A stretch of DNA of 64,000 nucleotides, taken from contig CATIUR010000004.1 of the NCBI GenBank assembly GCA_949592205.1, positions 83,737,337-83,801,336 on the forward strand. Direction: 5' to 3'. The notes below the pieces were generated by a model. That model worked only from the letters and a program-made list of their open reading frames with translations, made no database searches and had not been told where the DNA came from. The position numbers and the translations under genes are program-made. Below, piece after piece: positions 40,847-54,681 of this stretch (position 1 is its first letter; the number at the start of each line of letters is the position of its first letter). This stretch comes from Helichrysum umbraculigerum (lineage: Eukaryota > Streptophyta > Magnoliopsida > Asterales > Asteraceae).

Positions 40847-43060
40847 TGTGACAATCCTTAAATTAGGGTACTAAGTTTTACCTAATTACATGCATTACCT
40901 AGAGTAATTTCCTGATTAGTGAATTCAAAACGATTTTTATGTGTAAAGTTTTGTGAAACTTACTATGTGAATCGTGACACATTAGACTTGTAGTTATATG
41001 TATATATATAATTACGTACGGAATGAACATATTAAACTCGACAAACTGAATACAATATAGTTGGTGATACGAAATAATTAATAATTCGAAAATTATTAAT
41101 TACAAATATTAGATAATTATATTATTGAAATAATATAATAACTTATACGTTTTATATTAAACGTATCAAACGCGAATCATAAAATTTCAAAAAGAACTTC
41201 AAAATACTTTTGAATAATTTTTGTTTGAAATTATTATAGAAAAGTATTAGAACAAAAATAAAACGGAAACCTTTAGACTGCTATTTAGGACGCGTTATAC
41301 ACGAACAGAAACAATTGTAAAACGTACCTAAAGGTCGAAAATAATAAAAGTATTTATTTTCCCGTTACTGTTTTAGTATTTGGAACATTACTTCAAAATA
41401 TAAATTCCAAATTTGACTGAAATCTGGCACGCAATTTCACCGTACAGTACTCCTACTGTAACCAATTTTATTAATGATTTTAATAAAATATTTCATTTTT
41501 ATAAATATCAATTACTAAGTTTAAAATATAAATTAAACTAACGCATAATTGATTGGTACCCGGGGTACAACTAATTATACCCGTACGCGAAACTAACGGG
41601 TTAAAAACTCAAAACTTTAACAAGTTGAAAATATTTGGACGACAAAATCCTGGACCTCCATGCTCTCGATTTAAATTCAGGAACCAAAATAATTGTTATA
41701 TACATCTTCCTCACCAACCTTCACATACCAATAATTCACTACCAATAAAACTACAGTGTATGTGTGTGTGGGTACTGGAGAAACAGAAGGAAGAACATCA
41801 AGACCAAAGCCAAAAACCTTCATCTCATCATCACTTTCATCCCTCATTTCATCTACAAATCAAACATTCAAACACAAACCACAAACAAAATGATCAAATA
41901 ATCATCATCATCTCGTCATTTTCATCATCAAAATCAGAATTATCATCATCATCTTCATCCGAAATCATCATCGTAATCATCCATTGTGAGGATTTTTATA
42001 ACTCAAACTCTTTATTTTCATACATATATATATTATTATACTTGGATTATAATGTTTGCTAAGTATGTAAACTAGTATATATTATGTTAAATCGTGATGT
42101 AATCTGTGAATGTAACATCATTGTGGTTGATTTCATAGCTTTATATGATTATTTGGTGATATAATTTTGAAATCAAACTCAAAACCCAAAATTTGTAAAT
42201 ACGAAATTTGGTTGATGATTGGTGTAATAAGTTATTAAAACTTGTTAAAAACACATAAAATCATGTTTATATATCATGTAATGGTTGATTGATCAGGTTA
42301 AAAACGGATTTAGAACAAAGATTATGGATATGTATCTAGTAACAGAGACGAGCAAGACAGAACCCAAAAACAACCACGACACAAACGGGTCAGGTGGGAT
42401 GACCCGAACGGGTAAAACAAAACAAACCGATCGGGTAAAAAGGGATAAACCGAATGGGTCATGGTCTAAGTAGAACGGGTCACGGGTCGTAGCAATCTGG
42501 ACCGACCTTTTTGTTTTTATTTTCTTTATTTTTATATAAATATATTTATATTTGTATATTTATATTTATATATATGGACAACAACCATTTATATATGTAC
42601 ATACATATATACGAACTTACAAACACGTAAACGATTATAAAACTTTACGACACAAATTTTTGGAACTAAAATTCTACACGACCGCGGGACAATATTTTTA
42701 CATAAATATTTAAACGATATAACATTTGGGCCAAACTATTTTCGGACTATGCAAAGTGGGTCAAAAATTATTACATTATCTTTGGACTGGGTTATGTTAT
42801 TTAATTGGGCCGGACTGTTTGGTATTTAAGTTGGGCCGAAAGTATTAACCATAAGTGTAATTGGGCCATATAAACTTGGGTCACATTATTTGGGCCTTAT
42901 TATTGGGCCAAACGAATTGGGCCAAACCCAACGGGTCGTGTAGTTTTAAAACACAAACTTAAACCGGATTGTTATATATACGAACGACTATTATTTATAT
43001 ATATAAATATATAAATGGACTACGACAATTGTATTATGTTTATACAAAAACGATAACTCA

Positions 43061-43065
<5 letters not shown>

Positions 43066-43102
<37 letters not shown>

Positions 43103-43211
43103 TACGAAACGTTGACAAGCATATGTATTTATATATGTACAATGGAACGAGGCTATTTATATAGCAAATAAACTTATGTTTTTAAAACATAAACGATAAA
43201 CGACAATGATA

Positions 43212-43270
<59 letters not shown>
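43066..43270. repeat. (TA)n microsatellites in Tek-6 5' LTR
   Basis: Two TA tracts, about 43066-43100 and 43214-43270. The 3' LTR has shorter ones (about 52020-52047 and 52163-52208), which accounts for most of the LTR length difference. Confidence 0.9.
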
Positions 43271-43273
<3 letters not shown>

Positions 43274-43533
43274 GCAACATTAACAAATGAATAATATATA
43301 TATATACACGACAACAATAATTAATATATATACGAATATATATATCCAAATAATAAGTATATATAGGTATATACTTACACACATGTATCACCAACCAACA
43401 AAAATTGTACAAATACTTAATCATAACAAATAGTCCGTGTACTTATGTAAAGTATATTTATTTGCGTCTAGGTATTTGAGAGACGCATCTGGACTGTGTA
43501 TTATTTGATGTACTCGCTCGTGCTTCGCTATCA

Positions 43534-44921
43534 GTGAGTTCACAGCCCCTACCTTTTACTTGTTTTAAATGCTTTTAAAACCAGGGGTGGAAAACATAGA
43601 ACTATGTGCTATAACATGCTACTTACTTATATAATTGCTTGACATTCTTTTATATCAAATTGATTTGTATAAATGTTTTATGCTTTATAAATCAACTATT
43701 AACTATATGAAACGTTTTCACAACATTTTGGGAATAAGACAACGAATCTTGGTACGATCCTAGGTTTACATGAGGTAGTTGTAGTGCACATAAGTCCCAG
43801 TGCTTGCAACCTATAACCATTAGCTAGGTGACTCTAGCCACTGAGTATACATATAGTACTATCGATTTGACAACCCTCCCAGGATATAACTCGTTGGTCA
43901 TTCCAACCACACGACGGCAGTCGTTACGAGGAGTGTATACTTACCGTGTTACTGAGGCAACAACAAAACAACTAGTCATGGTTTGGTTATAGTACTAGGT
44001 GTCATTACTTTAACTCTAAAGGTATAGCTCACCTTAGAGGGATCATAGTCTATATTTCCCACTAAACAACAAAACAACTACAACTTGATTTGGAAAGGGT
44101 ATTTCCCGAGACACATGACTACTCGAAGGAAACGTTTACCTTGATTGGATAAACCTGGTTTTCCTGCAATTATTTTATAGGAAATGTTTTTGAATAAACT
44201 TGTGTTTTCTACATGACAAACAACTACTACTATTTAGGGAATGTTAATCCTTAATTGAATTAACATGTGTTTCCTACCAATTACTACTTTTGGAAATGTT
44301 AATCCTTAATTGAATTAACCTGTGTTTCCTACCAATTACTACTTTTGGAAATGTTACTCTTAATAGATTATAACTGGTGTTTCCTACAAAACGATTAATT
44401 ATATTTATGAAGGTGATTCTCTTTACCAAACTATTTGAAATGGAAATGTTTACTTAAATGTTAAACATGTATTTCTTACAAACTATTTAATTAGAAATGT
44501 TTTCCTTGATTGGATAAACTGTTGTTTCTTACAAAGTATATGGGAAATGTTTATCATATTTGAATAGACCTGTTTTCCTATTTAACGACTAACTTGTATT
44601 AACAACGATTATTAAACTACAAACTTAGTTTGGAAATGGTATTTTGCTGAGATTACATATTTGAAAATATACAACTGGTAGGAAATGTTTATGATTAAAC
44701 TTGTGTTTCCTACACAAATATTTACTTGTAGTAAGAATGACATTCTTACTTTATATAGGAAATGTTTTCTTTAACTAGAATAACTTGTATTTCCTACTAA
44801 ACTTATAAACATTATGTTTTGCTGTAAATGAATGACTTATTCATAACTTGGTTTGACCACTATAAACCAAACCTGTGAATTCACTCAACATTCAATGTTG
44901 ACATTTTACTATGTTTTTCAG
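43534..44921 (+). promoter_or_regulatory. Candidate LTR intron of Tek-6
   Basis: CA|GTGAGTT at 43534 is followed by the same ACAGCCCCTA block as in Tek-2. The acceptor TTTTTCAG|GG ends at 44921. Hairpin CAACATT-C-AATGTTG (44886-44900) runs into TTGAC. The donor lacks the usual G at -1 found in the other LTRs. Confidence 0.4.
44127..44797. repeat. Array of about ten GGAAAYGTT...TTTCC hairpins
   Basis: Each unit begins RGGAAATGTT and ends TGTGTTTCCTAC or close to it. Outer arms GGAAA/TTTCC pair, and inner arms pair as GTTTA/TAAAC or GTTAAT/ATTAAC. Starts are near 44128, 44177, 44237, 44291, 44346, 44441, 44492, 44550, 44679 and 44756. The 3' LTR copy is 53064-53735. It occupies the same interval as the Tek-2 hairpin array but is unrelated in sequence. 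Confidence 0.8.
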
Positions 44922-45245
44922 GGTATTAGGATTCAGGTACTGATGCATGCATAAAGGACGTAAGTTACCCACGACGAATTAGGATGCCACTTTTGGGACA
45001 AATGTATTTTTACAACACTCTACTTCTACGACTTGACAAGTTGTAGTTTTTGTAAATACTTTTATATTAATGGCATCTTAATTACTGTTCTGCAATGATC
45101 ATAAGCTCTGATATAGTGAATGCACTATTATAACGTCAGCACCCCCGCTGTTAAACTGTAAACTTAAAATGCTTCCGCTAATTAACTAAAGCTTCCGCTA
45201 AACCATTAATAAACGCGATTACCGATTTTGGGGGTGTGACAGACT

Positions 45246-45259
45246 TGGTATCAGAGCCA
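45246..45259 (+). other. Tek-6 primer-binding site (tRNA-iMet type)
   Basis: TGGTATCAGAGCCA, 4 nt after the LTR end. Confidence 0.95.
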
Positions 45260-46488
45260 TTGGTTATAGCAAACTAGAAGTCTTTAAGTTACCTGAAAAC
45301 CTTAAAGACCTAGACTATAGCCTTGGCTAGAACACTTATGCATTCATACATTGCATAACTCTATATCACTACGTAGTTACAAAATATATTACGAGTGTGA
45401 TTAACGAACGTCCTATACACGTGATCGACTCCGAAGATGAACCGTTCGAGCATAATTATAACGTTGATACTGTGTCTGCCAACGAAAACTTAACGACTAT
45501 GCCTACTCCAAAGTCCAACGTGGCACCTGGTGTAGATGAACAACGAACATGTTTGAGGAACTACTGAAGGTACTACCTCTTAAGAAACTCAAGAATACCC
45601 ATGCTACTTGTGCCCGAATACATATGCTAGAAGAGCGTGCTCGAGTGGCAGAGAGTGTAGCTGGGGTCAGCATGATGATGACTATATTAGGGTAGTTATA
45701 GGAACGTACTTATCCTATCTTCGTTAAACTTACGAATGGCGGGCTGTGCCTATGCTGTACTATACTAAAATTTATATTCGATGGATATATATAAATCCCA
45801 TCACACATTAGGTGAACACTCTAGTATGTACGTCTTCACTGCTTGCGTTCCTTGAATCACTCACATATATATTCGTAACTCTTGTATTGAGTTTGTACGA
45901 ACCTAATCGTGTTAAGCGGTGATGAAAAGAAGTATGTATTTAGCATCATATAATGACGCCTGGCCAACGTGATTATATTATACTAGGTACATATGGGTGT
46001 TTCAAAATCGTAAGATGCGTAATGGGGATAACAATAATCCTTCCTTATTCATTCAGTAATTTAGCAACGAAACATTTTGAACGATTGACGATACGTCGCA
46101 CTATCTGCGATTTAAGCAATAGAAGAAATCATTTATTGACAAGTAGCTGAAACTATTGCCTGATACGAGGCGAATCATACTTGCAACAACGCCACGGAGT
46201 ATAGCCGGAACATTAGAGTTTAAACTGATGGGAACTCAACTAAGGGACAAAGCTCGGGAAATATGAGAGACACCACGGTGGAGAATGTACTCTCTGTGGT
46301 AACTAAGAGCAGTAGGGTCATCGAACTTAATATTGCCGACCCAATCCTTCCACCGGAGCCAATGATGAGCGACAAAGCAATGGGTGTTTCAAGAGTGGTG
46401 ACCCAAAACCACTATCGAAACCAGTGCCCAAAGCTCAACAATTGCAACAACACAACCATTATGCCTCTATGATTATTTGATTCGAATG
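45260..46488 (+). pseudogene. Tek-6 leader and decayed gag
   Basis: The leader keeps the post-PBS block and the block shared with Tek-2 (45899-46029). Past that only scraps of gag remain, for example HYRNQCPKLNN of a zinc knuckle near 46411-46445. There is no usable capsid reading frame, so particles would have to come from another element. Confidence 0.65.
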
Positions 46489-49400
46489 TCAAGTTGAGTT
46501 TAAGTCTAGTGAAATTAGACCACTCTTAGACATTGAATCCCGTAAGTTAGATAACAAGTACACTATAGAACTAACCGATGGTAAGTTGATCGAATCAGGA
46601 AAAATAGTACCGGAATGTGCCCTAAGGTTAAAAGGACATTTCTTCGAATTAGACTTGCTATCGGTAGAGTTGGGAAATTTTGACATCGTAGTCGGTATGG
46701 ACTAGTTGTCGAGGAATCTTGCAAAGATTGCTGTTTTGATAGATTGGTACGTCTACCATTATCGACAGAAGAGAAACTTGGGGATACAAGGAGATAAGAG
46801 ATAGAGTGCCGTAAAGATGATTACTTGCTTAAAAGCCACTAAATATCTCCGAAAGAGATATCCAGTATTTTTGGCACACGTTGTGGAAGAGAAACTTGAG
46901 AAACGACGCATAGACGACGTGTCTGTAGTGCGAGGCTATCCGGGAGTGTTTCCTGACGATCTTCCAGGATTACCATCTCCGCGACAAGTCGAGTTTCGCA
47001 TCGATCTGGTGCCCAGAGCCGCACCAATCGCTCGCTCACCTTATCATTTAGCTCCATCAGAGATGCAAGAACTGTCTAGACAGTTGCAGGAGCTTTTAGA
47101 TTTGGGATTCATCCGACCGAGCTTTTCACCTTGGGGAGCTTCGGTTTTGTTTGTCAAGAAGAAGGATGGATCCATGCAGATGTGCATTGACTACAGAGAG
47201 TTGAATAAAGTAACTATCAAGAACAGATATCCGTTACCACACATTGACGATTTGTTCGATCAGCTACAAGGATCGAGTTATTACTCTAAGATCGACCTTC
47301 GTTCTGGTTACCATCAACTGAAGGTTCGAGAAGAGGATGTGCCGAAGACCGCGTTCAGGACTCGTTATGGTCATTATGAGTTCCTAGTCATGCCGTTTGG
47401 ATTGACTAACGCACCTGTAGTATTCATGGATCTCATGAACCGAGTGTGCAAACCATATTTAGATAAGTCTGTCATTGTGTTCATTGATGACATTTTAATT
47501 TACTCGAAGGCGAAAGAGGATCATGCACATCACTTGAAACTTATCCTACAACTACTCGAGAACGAGTAACTGTATGCTAAGTTCTCCAAATGTGAATTTT
47601 AGATTAGACAGGTTCATTTCCTTGGTCACGTGATTAATGATAAAGGAATTCATGTGGACCCGTCCAAAATAGAGGCGATCAAAAACTGGGAAGCTCCAAG
47701 GACCCCAACCGAGATTCGACAATTTCTTGGTTTGGCTGGCTATTACCGGCGATTTATCAAAAACTTTTCAAAGATAGCTCAGTCACTCACCACCTTAACT
47801 CAGGAAGATAAGAAATTTGAATGGGGAGAGAAACAAGAGAACGCCTTCCAACTGTTGAAACAAAAGTTGAGCACCGCACCGATTCTATCTTTACCTGAGG
47901 GAACAGAGAACTTCATCGTTTACTGTGATGCCTCACACCAAAGCTTAGGTTGTGTTCTCATGCAAAACAACAAAGTTATCGCTTATGCATCTCGTTAATT
48001 GAAGATTCACGAGAAGAATTATACAACTCACGACTTAGAGTTGGGAGCAGTCGTTTTTGCACTCAAGATTTGGAGACACTACCTATATGGTACAAAGTGT
48101 ACGATCTTCACCGACCACAAGAGTTTACAACACATATTCGACCAGAAAGAGCTCAACATGAGACAGAGACGTTGGGTCGAATTGCTGAACGATTACGACT
48201 GTGAGATTAAATATCATCCGGGCAAGGCTAATGTAGTAGCGGATGCCCTGAGTCGTAAAGAGAACGTTAAACCTCGCAGAGTTCGAGCTTTGGTATTGAC
48301 AATTCACTCGAATCTAATTACTCAAATTCGTGACGCGCAACGAATAGCTTTCACCGCCGAGCGCATGAAAGACGAATCCCTGAAGGGAATGGAGAGATGG
48401 CTAGAGAACAAAGAGAATGGAGTGTTGTACTTCATGGACCAAGTTTGGGTACCATGCGACGATGAACTACGCAAGCTGATTTTGGACGAAGCTCACAAGT
48501 CCAACTACTTGATTCATCCTAGTGCAGACAAGATGTACCAAGATGTGAAAGGTTTCTATTGGTGGCCGAACATGAAGAGAGCCATTGCTACTATGTCAGC
48601 AAATGTCTAACTTGTTCAAAGGTTAATGTTGAATATCAAAAACCTTCAGGACTTTTGCAACAACCAGGGTTGCTACAATGGAAATGAGAACATATAACGA
48701 TGGACTTCATCACAAAGCTACCAAAGACGTCAGTTGGAGCTGATCCGATTTGGGTGATTGTCGACCGACTGACTAAATCAGCTCACTTCCTTGCCATCAA
48801 AGAAAACGACAAACTGGAGAAACTGACAAGGATCTAATTGAAAGAGATCGTTTCTCGACACGGTGTACCGTTATCAATTATCTCCGATAGAGATAGTAGA
48901 TTTACATCTCGTTTATGGCAACATTTACAACGGGCATTAGGTACTCGACTCGACATGAGTACGGCCTATCATCCACAAACCAACGGTCAGGGTGAACGAA
49001 CGATTCAAACGCTCGAGGACTTGTTACGAGCATGTGTGATTGACTTTGGAGAAAACTGAGATACTCATCTCCCATTAGCAGAGTTCTCCTATAACAACAG
49101 TTATCACACCAGTATTCAGATGGCACCACTTGAAGCATTATATGGACGCAAATGCCGATCACTACTCTGTTGGGCAGAGATGGGTGACAGACAACTATCC
49201 GGACCTGAACTTGTCCAAGAAACCACAGACAAGATATCTCAAGTACTCAACCGATTGAAAACGGCGAGAGACAGACAAAAGAGTTACGCCGATAACCGCC
49301 GTAAACCATTGGAATTTCAAGTAGGTGACAAGGTCCTACTCAAAGTATCGCCTTGGAAAGGGATAGCACGATTTGGCAAACAAGGAAAACTGAACCCGCG

Positions 49401-49768
49401 ATATGTTGGACCTTTTGAAATCCTTGCCAGGATTGGTCCTGTCGCTTACAAACTCAAACTGCCACAAGAGCTTAGTAATATTCACGACACTTTTCACATC
49501 AGTAATCTTAAAAAGTGTATGTCGGATGAAACACTCATCATTCCTCCTGACGAGGTCTTTATTGACTCAAAACTAAAATTTTGTGGAGGAACCCATCGAA
49601 ATAATTGACCGCAAAACCCACAAACTCCAACGCAGTCGGAACAAACTTGTCAAAGTTCGTTGTAACTCCAAGCGTGGACCAGAGTCTACTTGGGAACGCG
49701 AGGATGAAATGCGTAAGAAATACCCTCAACTTTTCGAACATGTGACAGAGACTCACGACTCAACTTAA
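46489..49768 (+). pseudogene. pol: Tek-6 protease, RT, RNase H, integrase, chromodomain; broken
   Basis: Protease remnant (IVVGMD then a stop at 46703), RT intact from 46817 to 47569 (MCIDYRELN, IVFIDDILIYS), RT thumb and start of RNase H, rest of RNase H and integrase zinc region (47999-48610), integrase core (IISDRDSRF, GQGERT), GPY/F module, and a chromodomain-like end in another frame (49583-49768). Stops are at 46703, 46802, 47567, 47600, 47996, 48835 and 49057; frameshifts near 48590 and 49575. The stop at 47996 is at the same codon as the Tek-3 stop in RNase H. Confidence 0.9.
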
Positions 49769-49790
49769 ATCTCGGGACGAGATTTCGCTA

Positions 49791-49802
49791 ACGGGGGGAG
49801 AA
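49791..49802 (+). other. Tek-6 polypurine tract
   Basis: ACGGGGGGAGAA directly before the 3' LTR. Confidence 0.9.
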
Positions 49803-52016
49803 TGTGACAATCCTTAAATTAGGGTACTAAGTTTTACCTAATTACATGCATTACCTAGAGTAATTTCCTGATTAGTGAATTCAAAACGATTTTTATGTGT
49901 AAAGTTTTGTGAAACTTACTATGTGAATCGTGACACATTAGACTTGTAGTTATATGTATATATATAATTACGTACGGAATGAACATATTAAACTCGACAA
50001 ACTGAATACAATATAGTTGGTGATACGAAATAATTAATAATTCGAAAATTATTAATTACAAATATTAGATAATTATATTATTGAAATAATATAATAACTT
50101 ATACGTTTTATATTAAACGTATCAAACGCGAATCATAAAATTTCAAAAAGAACTTCAAAATACTTTTGAATAATTTTTGTTTGAAATTATTATAGAAAAG
50201 TATTAGAACAAAAATAAAACGGAAACCTTTAGACTGCTATTTAGGACGCGTTATACACGAACAGAAACAATTGTAAAACGTACCTAAAGGTCGAAAATAA
50301 TAAAAGTATTTATTTTCCCGTTACTGTTTTAGTATTTGGAACATTACTTCAAAATATAAATTCCAAATTTGACTGAAATCTGGCACGCAATTTCACCGTA
50401 CAGTACTCCTACTGTAACCAATTTTATTAATGATTTTAATAAAATATTTCATTTTTATAAATATCAATTACTAAGTTTAAAATATAAATTAAACTAACGC
50501 ATAATTGATTGGTACCCGGGGTACAACTAATTATACCCGTACGCGAAACTAACGGGTTAAAAACCCAAAACTTTAACAAGTTGAAAATATTTGGACGACA
50601 AAATCCTGGACCTCCATGCTCTCGATTTAAATTCAGGAACCAAAATAATTGTTATATACATCTTCCTCACCAACCTTCACATACCAATAATTCACTACCA
50701 ATAAAACTACAGTGTATGTGTGTGTGGGTACTGGAGAAACAGAAGGAAGAACATCAAGACCAAAGCCAAAAACCTTCATCTCATCATCACTTTCATCCCT
50801 CATTTCATCTACAAATCAAACATTCAAACACAAACCACAAACAAAATGATCAAATAATCATCATCATCTCGTCATTTTCATCATCAAAATCAGAATTATC
50901 ATCATCATCTTCATCCGAAATCATCATCGTAATCATCCATTGTGAGGATTTTTATAACTCAAACTCTTTATTTTCATACATATATATATTATTATACTTG
51001 GATTATAATGTTTGCTAAGTATGTAAACTAGTATATATTATGTTAAATCGTGATGTAATCTGTGAATGTAACATCATTGTGGTTGATTTCATAGCTTTAT
51101 ATGATTATTTGGTGATATAATTTTGAAATCAAACTCAAAACCCAAAATTTGTAAATACGAAATTTGGTTGATGATTGGTGTAATAAGTTATTAAAACTTG
51201 TTAAAAACACATAAAATCATGTTTATATATCATGTAATGGTTGATTGATCAGGTTAAAAACGGATTTAGAACAAAGATTATGGATATGTATCTAGTAACA
51301 GAGACGAGCAAGACAGAACCCAAAAACAACCACGACCCAAACGGGTCAGGTGGGATGACCCGAACGGGTAAAACAAAACAAACCGATCGGGTAAAAAGGG
51401 ATAAACCGAATGGGTCATGGTCTAAGTAGAACGGGTCACGGGTCGTAGCAATCTGGACCGACCTTTTTGTTTTTATTTTCTTTATTTTTATATAAATATA
51501 TTTATATTTGTATATTTATATTTATATATATGGACAACAACCATTTATATATGTACATACATATATACGAACTTACAAACACGTAAACGATTATAAAACT
51601 TTACGACACAAATTTTTGGAACTAAAATTCTACACGACCGCGGGACAATATTTTTACATAAATATTTAAACGATATAACATTTGGGCCAAACTATTTTCG
51701 GACTATGCAAAGTGGGTCAAAAATTATTACATTATCTTTGGACTGGGTTATGTTATTTAATTGGGCCGGACTGTTTGGTATTTAAGTTGGGCCGAAAGTA
51801 TTAACCATAAGTGTAATTGGGCCATATAAACTTGGGTCACATTATTTGGGCCTTATTATTGGGCCAAACGAATTGGGCCAAACCCAACGGGTCATGTAGT
51901 TTTAAAACACAAACTTAAACCGGATTGTTATATATACGAACGACTATTATTTATATATATAAATATATAAATGGACTACGACAATTGTATTATGTTTATA
52001 CAAAAACGATAACTCA

Positions 52017-52048
<32 letters not shown>

Positions 52049-52159
52049 GATACGAAACGTTGACAAGCATATGTATTTATATATGTACAATGGAACAAGG
52101 CTATTTATATAGCAAATAAACTTATGTTTTTAAAACATAAACGATAAACGACAATGATA

Positions 52160-52211
<52 letters not shown>

Positions 52212-54179
52212 GCAACATTAACAAATGAATAATATATATATATACACGACAACAATAATTAATATATATACGAATATATATATTCAAATAATAAGTATAT
52301 ATAGGTATATACTTACACACATGTATCACCAACCAACAAAAATTGTACAAATACTTAATCATAACAAATAGTCCGTGTACTTATGTAAAGTATATTTATT
52401 TGCGTCTAGGTATTTGAGAGACGCATCTGGACTGTGTATTATTTGATGTACTCGCTCGTGCTTCGCTATCAGTGAGTTCACAGCCCCTACCTTTTACTTG
52501 TTTTAAATGCTTTTAAAACCAGGGGTGGAAAACATAGAACTATGTGCTATAACATGCTACTTACTTATATAATTGCTTGACATTCTTTTATATCAAATTG
52601 ATTTGTATAAATGTTTTATGCTTTATAAATCAACTATTAACTATATGAAACGTTTTCACAACATTTTGGGAATAAGACAACGAATCTTGGTACGATCCTA
52701 GGTTTACATGAGGTAGTTGTAGTGCACATAAGTCCCAGTGCTTGCAACCTATAACCATTAGCTAGGTGACTCTAGCCACTGAGTATACATATAGTACTAT
52801 CGATTTGACAACCCTCCCAGGATATAACTCGTTGGTCATTCCAACCACACGACGGCAGTCGTTACGAGGAGTGTATACTTACCGTGTTACTGAGGCAACA
52901 ACAAAACAACTAGTCGTGGTTTGGTTATAGTACTAGATGTCGTTACTTTAACTCTAAAGGTATAGCTCACCTTAGAGGGATCATAGTCTATATTTCCCAC
53001 TAAACAACAAAACAACTACAACTTGATTTGGAAAGGGTATTTCCCGAGACACATGACTACTCGAAGGAAACGTTTACCTTGATTGGATAAACCTGGTTTT
53101 CCTGCAATTATTTTATAGGAAATGTTTTTAAATAAACTTGTGTTTCCTACATGACAAACAACTACTACTATTTAGGGAATGTTAATCCTTAATTGAATTA
53201 ACATGTGTTTCCTACCAATTACTACTTTTGGAAATGTTAATCCTTAATTGAATTAACCTGTGTTTCCTACCAATTACTACTTTTGGAAATGTTACTCTTA
53301 ATAGATTATAACTGGTGTTTCCTACAAAACGATTAATTATATTTATGAAGGTGATTCTCTTTACCAAACTATTTGAAATGGAAATGTTTACTTAAATGTT
53401 AAACATGTATTTCTTACAAACTATTTAATTAGAAATGTTTTCCTTGATTGGATAAACTGTTGTTTCTTACAAAGTATATGGGAAATGTTTATCATATTTG
53501 AATAAACCTGTTTTCCTATTTAACGACTAACTTGTATTAACAACGATTATTAAACTACAAACTTAGTTTGGAAATGGTATTTTGCTGAGATTACATATTT
53601 GAAAATATACAACTGGTAGGAAATGTTTATGATTAAACTTGTGTTTCCTACACAAATATTTACTTGTAGTAAGAATGACATTCTTACTTTATATAGGAAA
53701 TGTTTTCTTTAACTAGAATAACTTGTATTTCCTACTAAACTTATAAACATTATGTTTTGCTGTAAATGAATGACTTATTCATAACTTGGTTTGACCACTA
53801 TAAACCAAACCTGTGAATTCACTCAACATTCAATGTTGACATTTTACTATGTTTTTCAGGGTATTAGGATTCAGGTACTGATGCATGCATAAAGGACGTA
53901 AGTTACCCACGACGAATTAGGATGCCACTTTTGGGACAAATGTATTTTTACAACACTCTACTTCTACGACTTGACAAGTTGTAGTTTTTGTAAATACTTT
54001 TATATTAATGGCATCTTAATTACTGTTCTGCAATGATCATAAGCTCTGATACAGTGAATGCACTATTATAACGTCAGCACCCCCGCTGTTAAACTGTAAA
54101 CTTAAAATGCTTCCGCTAATTAACTAAAGCTTCCGCTAAACCATTAATAAACGCGATTACCGATTTTAGGGGTGTGACA
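49803..54179 (+). repeat. Tek-6 3' LTR (4377 bp)
   Basis: Near-identical to the 5' LTR. Hairpin array at 53064-53735; shorter TA tracts. Confidence 0.95.
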
Positions 54180-54184
54180 CCTTC
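54180..54184. repeat. Tek-6 target-site duplication, right (CCTTC)
   Basis: Second CCTTC; Tek-5 gag resumes. Confidence 0.92.
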
Positions 54185-54376
54185 TGTGCCCTTGAAGTAT
54201 AGTGGTTTGCAGCTCAGAAAGTCCTTATAGGAGCAGGGTCTGGGTGGTGGAGCATTGTTGGCTGTGTCCTCGCGACTGGGTGGTGGTGTTCGGGCAGCCA
54301 AGGCTTGGGTCACACTGCGGGCAATCAGTCCCGCGATCTCAGCTTCACTAAGGGTGATTTGTCGGCGAGGAGGCAT
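54185..54376 (-). pseudogene. gag: Tek-5 gag, N-terminal part
   Basis: It starts MPPRRQITLSEAEIAGLIAR at 54376 and runs to the Tek-6 insertion in the capsid landmark GTEG. The remainder is at 40841 and leftwards. An in-frame upstream ATG (54388) exists, but the MPPR start matches the other elements. Confidence 0.85.
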
Positions 54377-54681
54377 GATGCTGAGCAAGAAAGAACAAGG
54401 AAAGGAAGTGAGATACTAGTCCGAAATTTATGATATATCGCCACAGATGTACATATATAAAATGGTAATGTACAACATCTCAAGGTAAAAATCAATAACG
54501 TGAGATAATTAATAGAAATCGTCAATTGATATTTCGAAGCCAAATGATTACAGACGATTTTTGAGTCACAAGTTTCAAAAGTTACAGACTTAGATATTTT
54601 ACAAAAGCGCCGGGAATTGTTACATCCGGTTGAATTACATAGATCCTACAAAAGCATATTAGGGTACAGATTCAGCCTAAG

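Larger units (their letters stand above)
40847..45241 (+). repeat. Tek-6 5' LTR (4395 bp)
   Basis: It begins TGTGACAATCC and ends GGGTGTGACA. Contents: U3 octamer GTTGGTGA (41060-41067); a leader rich in CT and CAT (41700-41985); donor-like T|GTGAGG (41986); AT-rich tracts with two TA microsatellites; donor-like CA|GTGAGTT (43534); a hairpin array (44127-44797); acceptor TTTTTCAG (44921). Confidence 0.95.
40847..54179 (+). mobile_element. Tek-6: Tekay-type element with 4.4-kb LTRs and dead pol
   Basis: LTRs 40847-45241 and 49803-54179 are almost identical apart from TA-repeat length and about a dozen substitutions. Internal region 4.56 kb: PBS, decayed leader and gag, pro-pol with at least seven stops plus two frameshifts, PPT. 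It is the last insertion into Tek-5. Confidence 0.95.

Noticed and set aside
41553..42062. 169-aa frame in the Tek-6 LTR (also 50509-51018)
   Set aside because: Identical because the LTRs are young copies. Composition follows CAT and CT repeats, and it lies across the expected promoter and leader region.
43182..43424. Tyr/Ile-rich frame (also 52162-52362)
   Set aside because: Produced by the (TA)n microsatellites.
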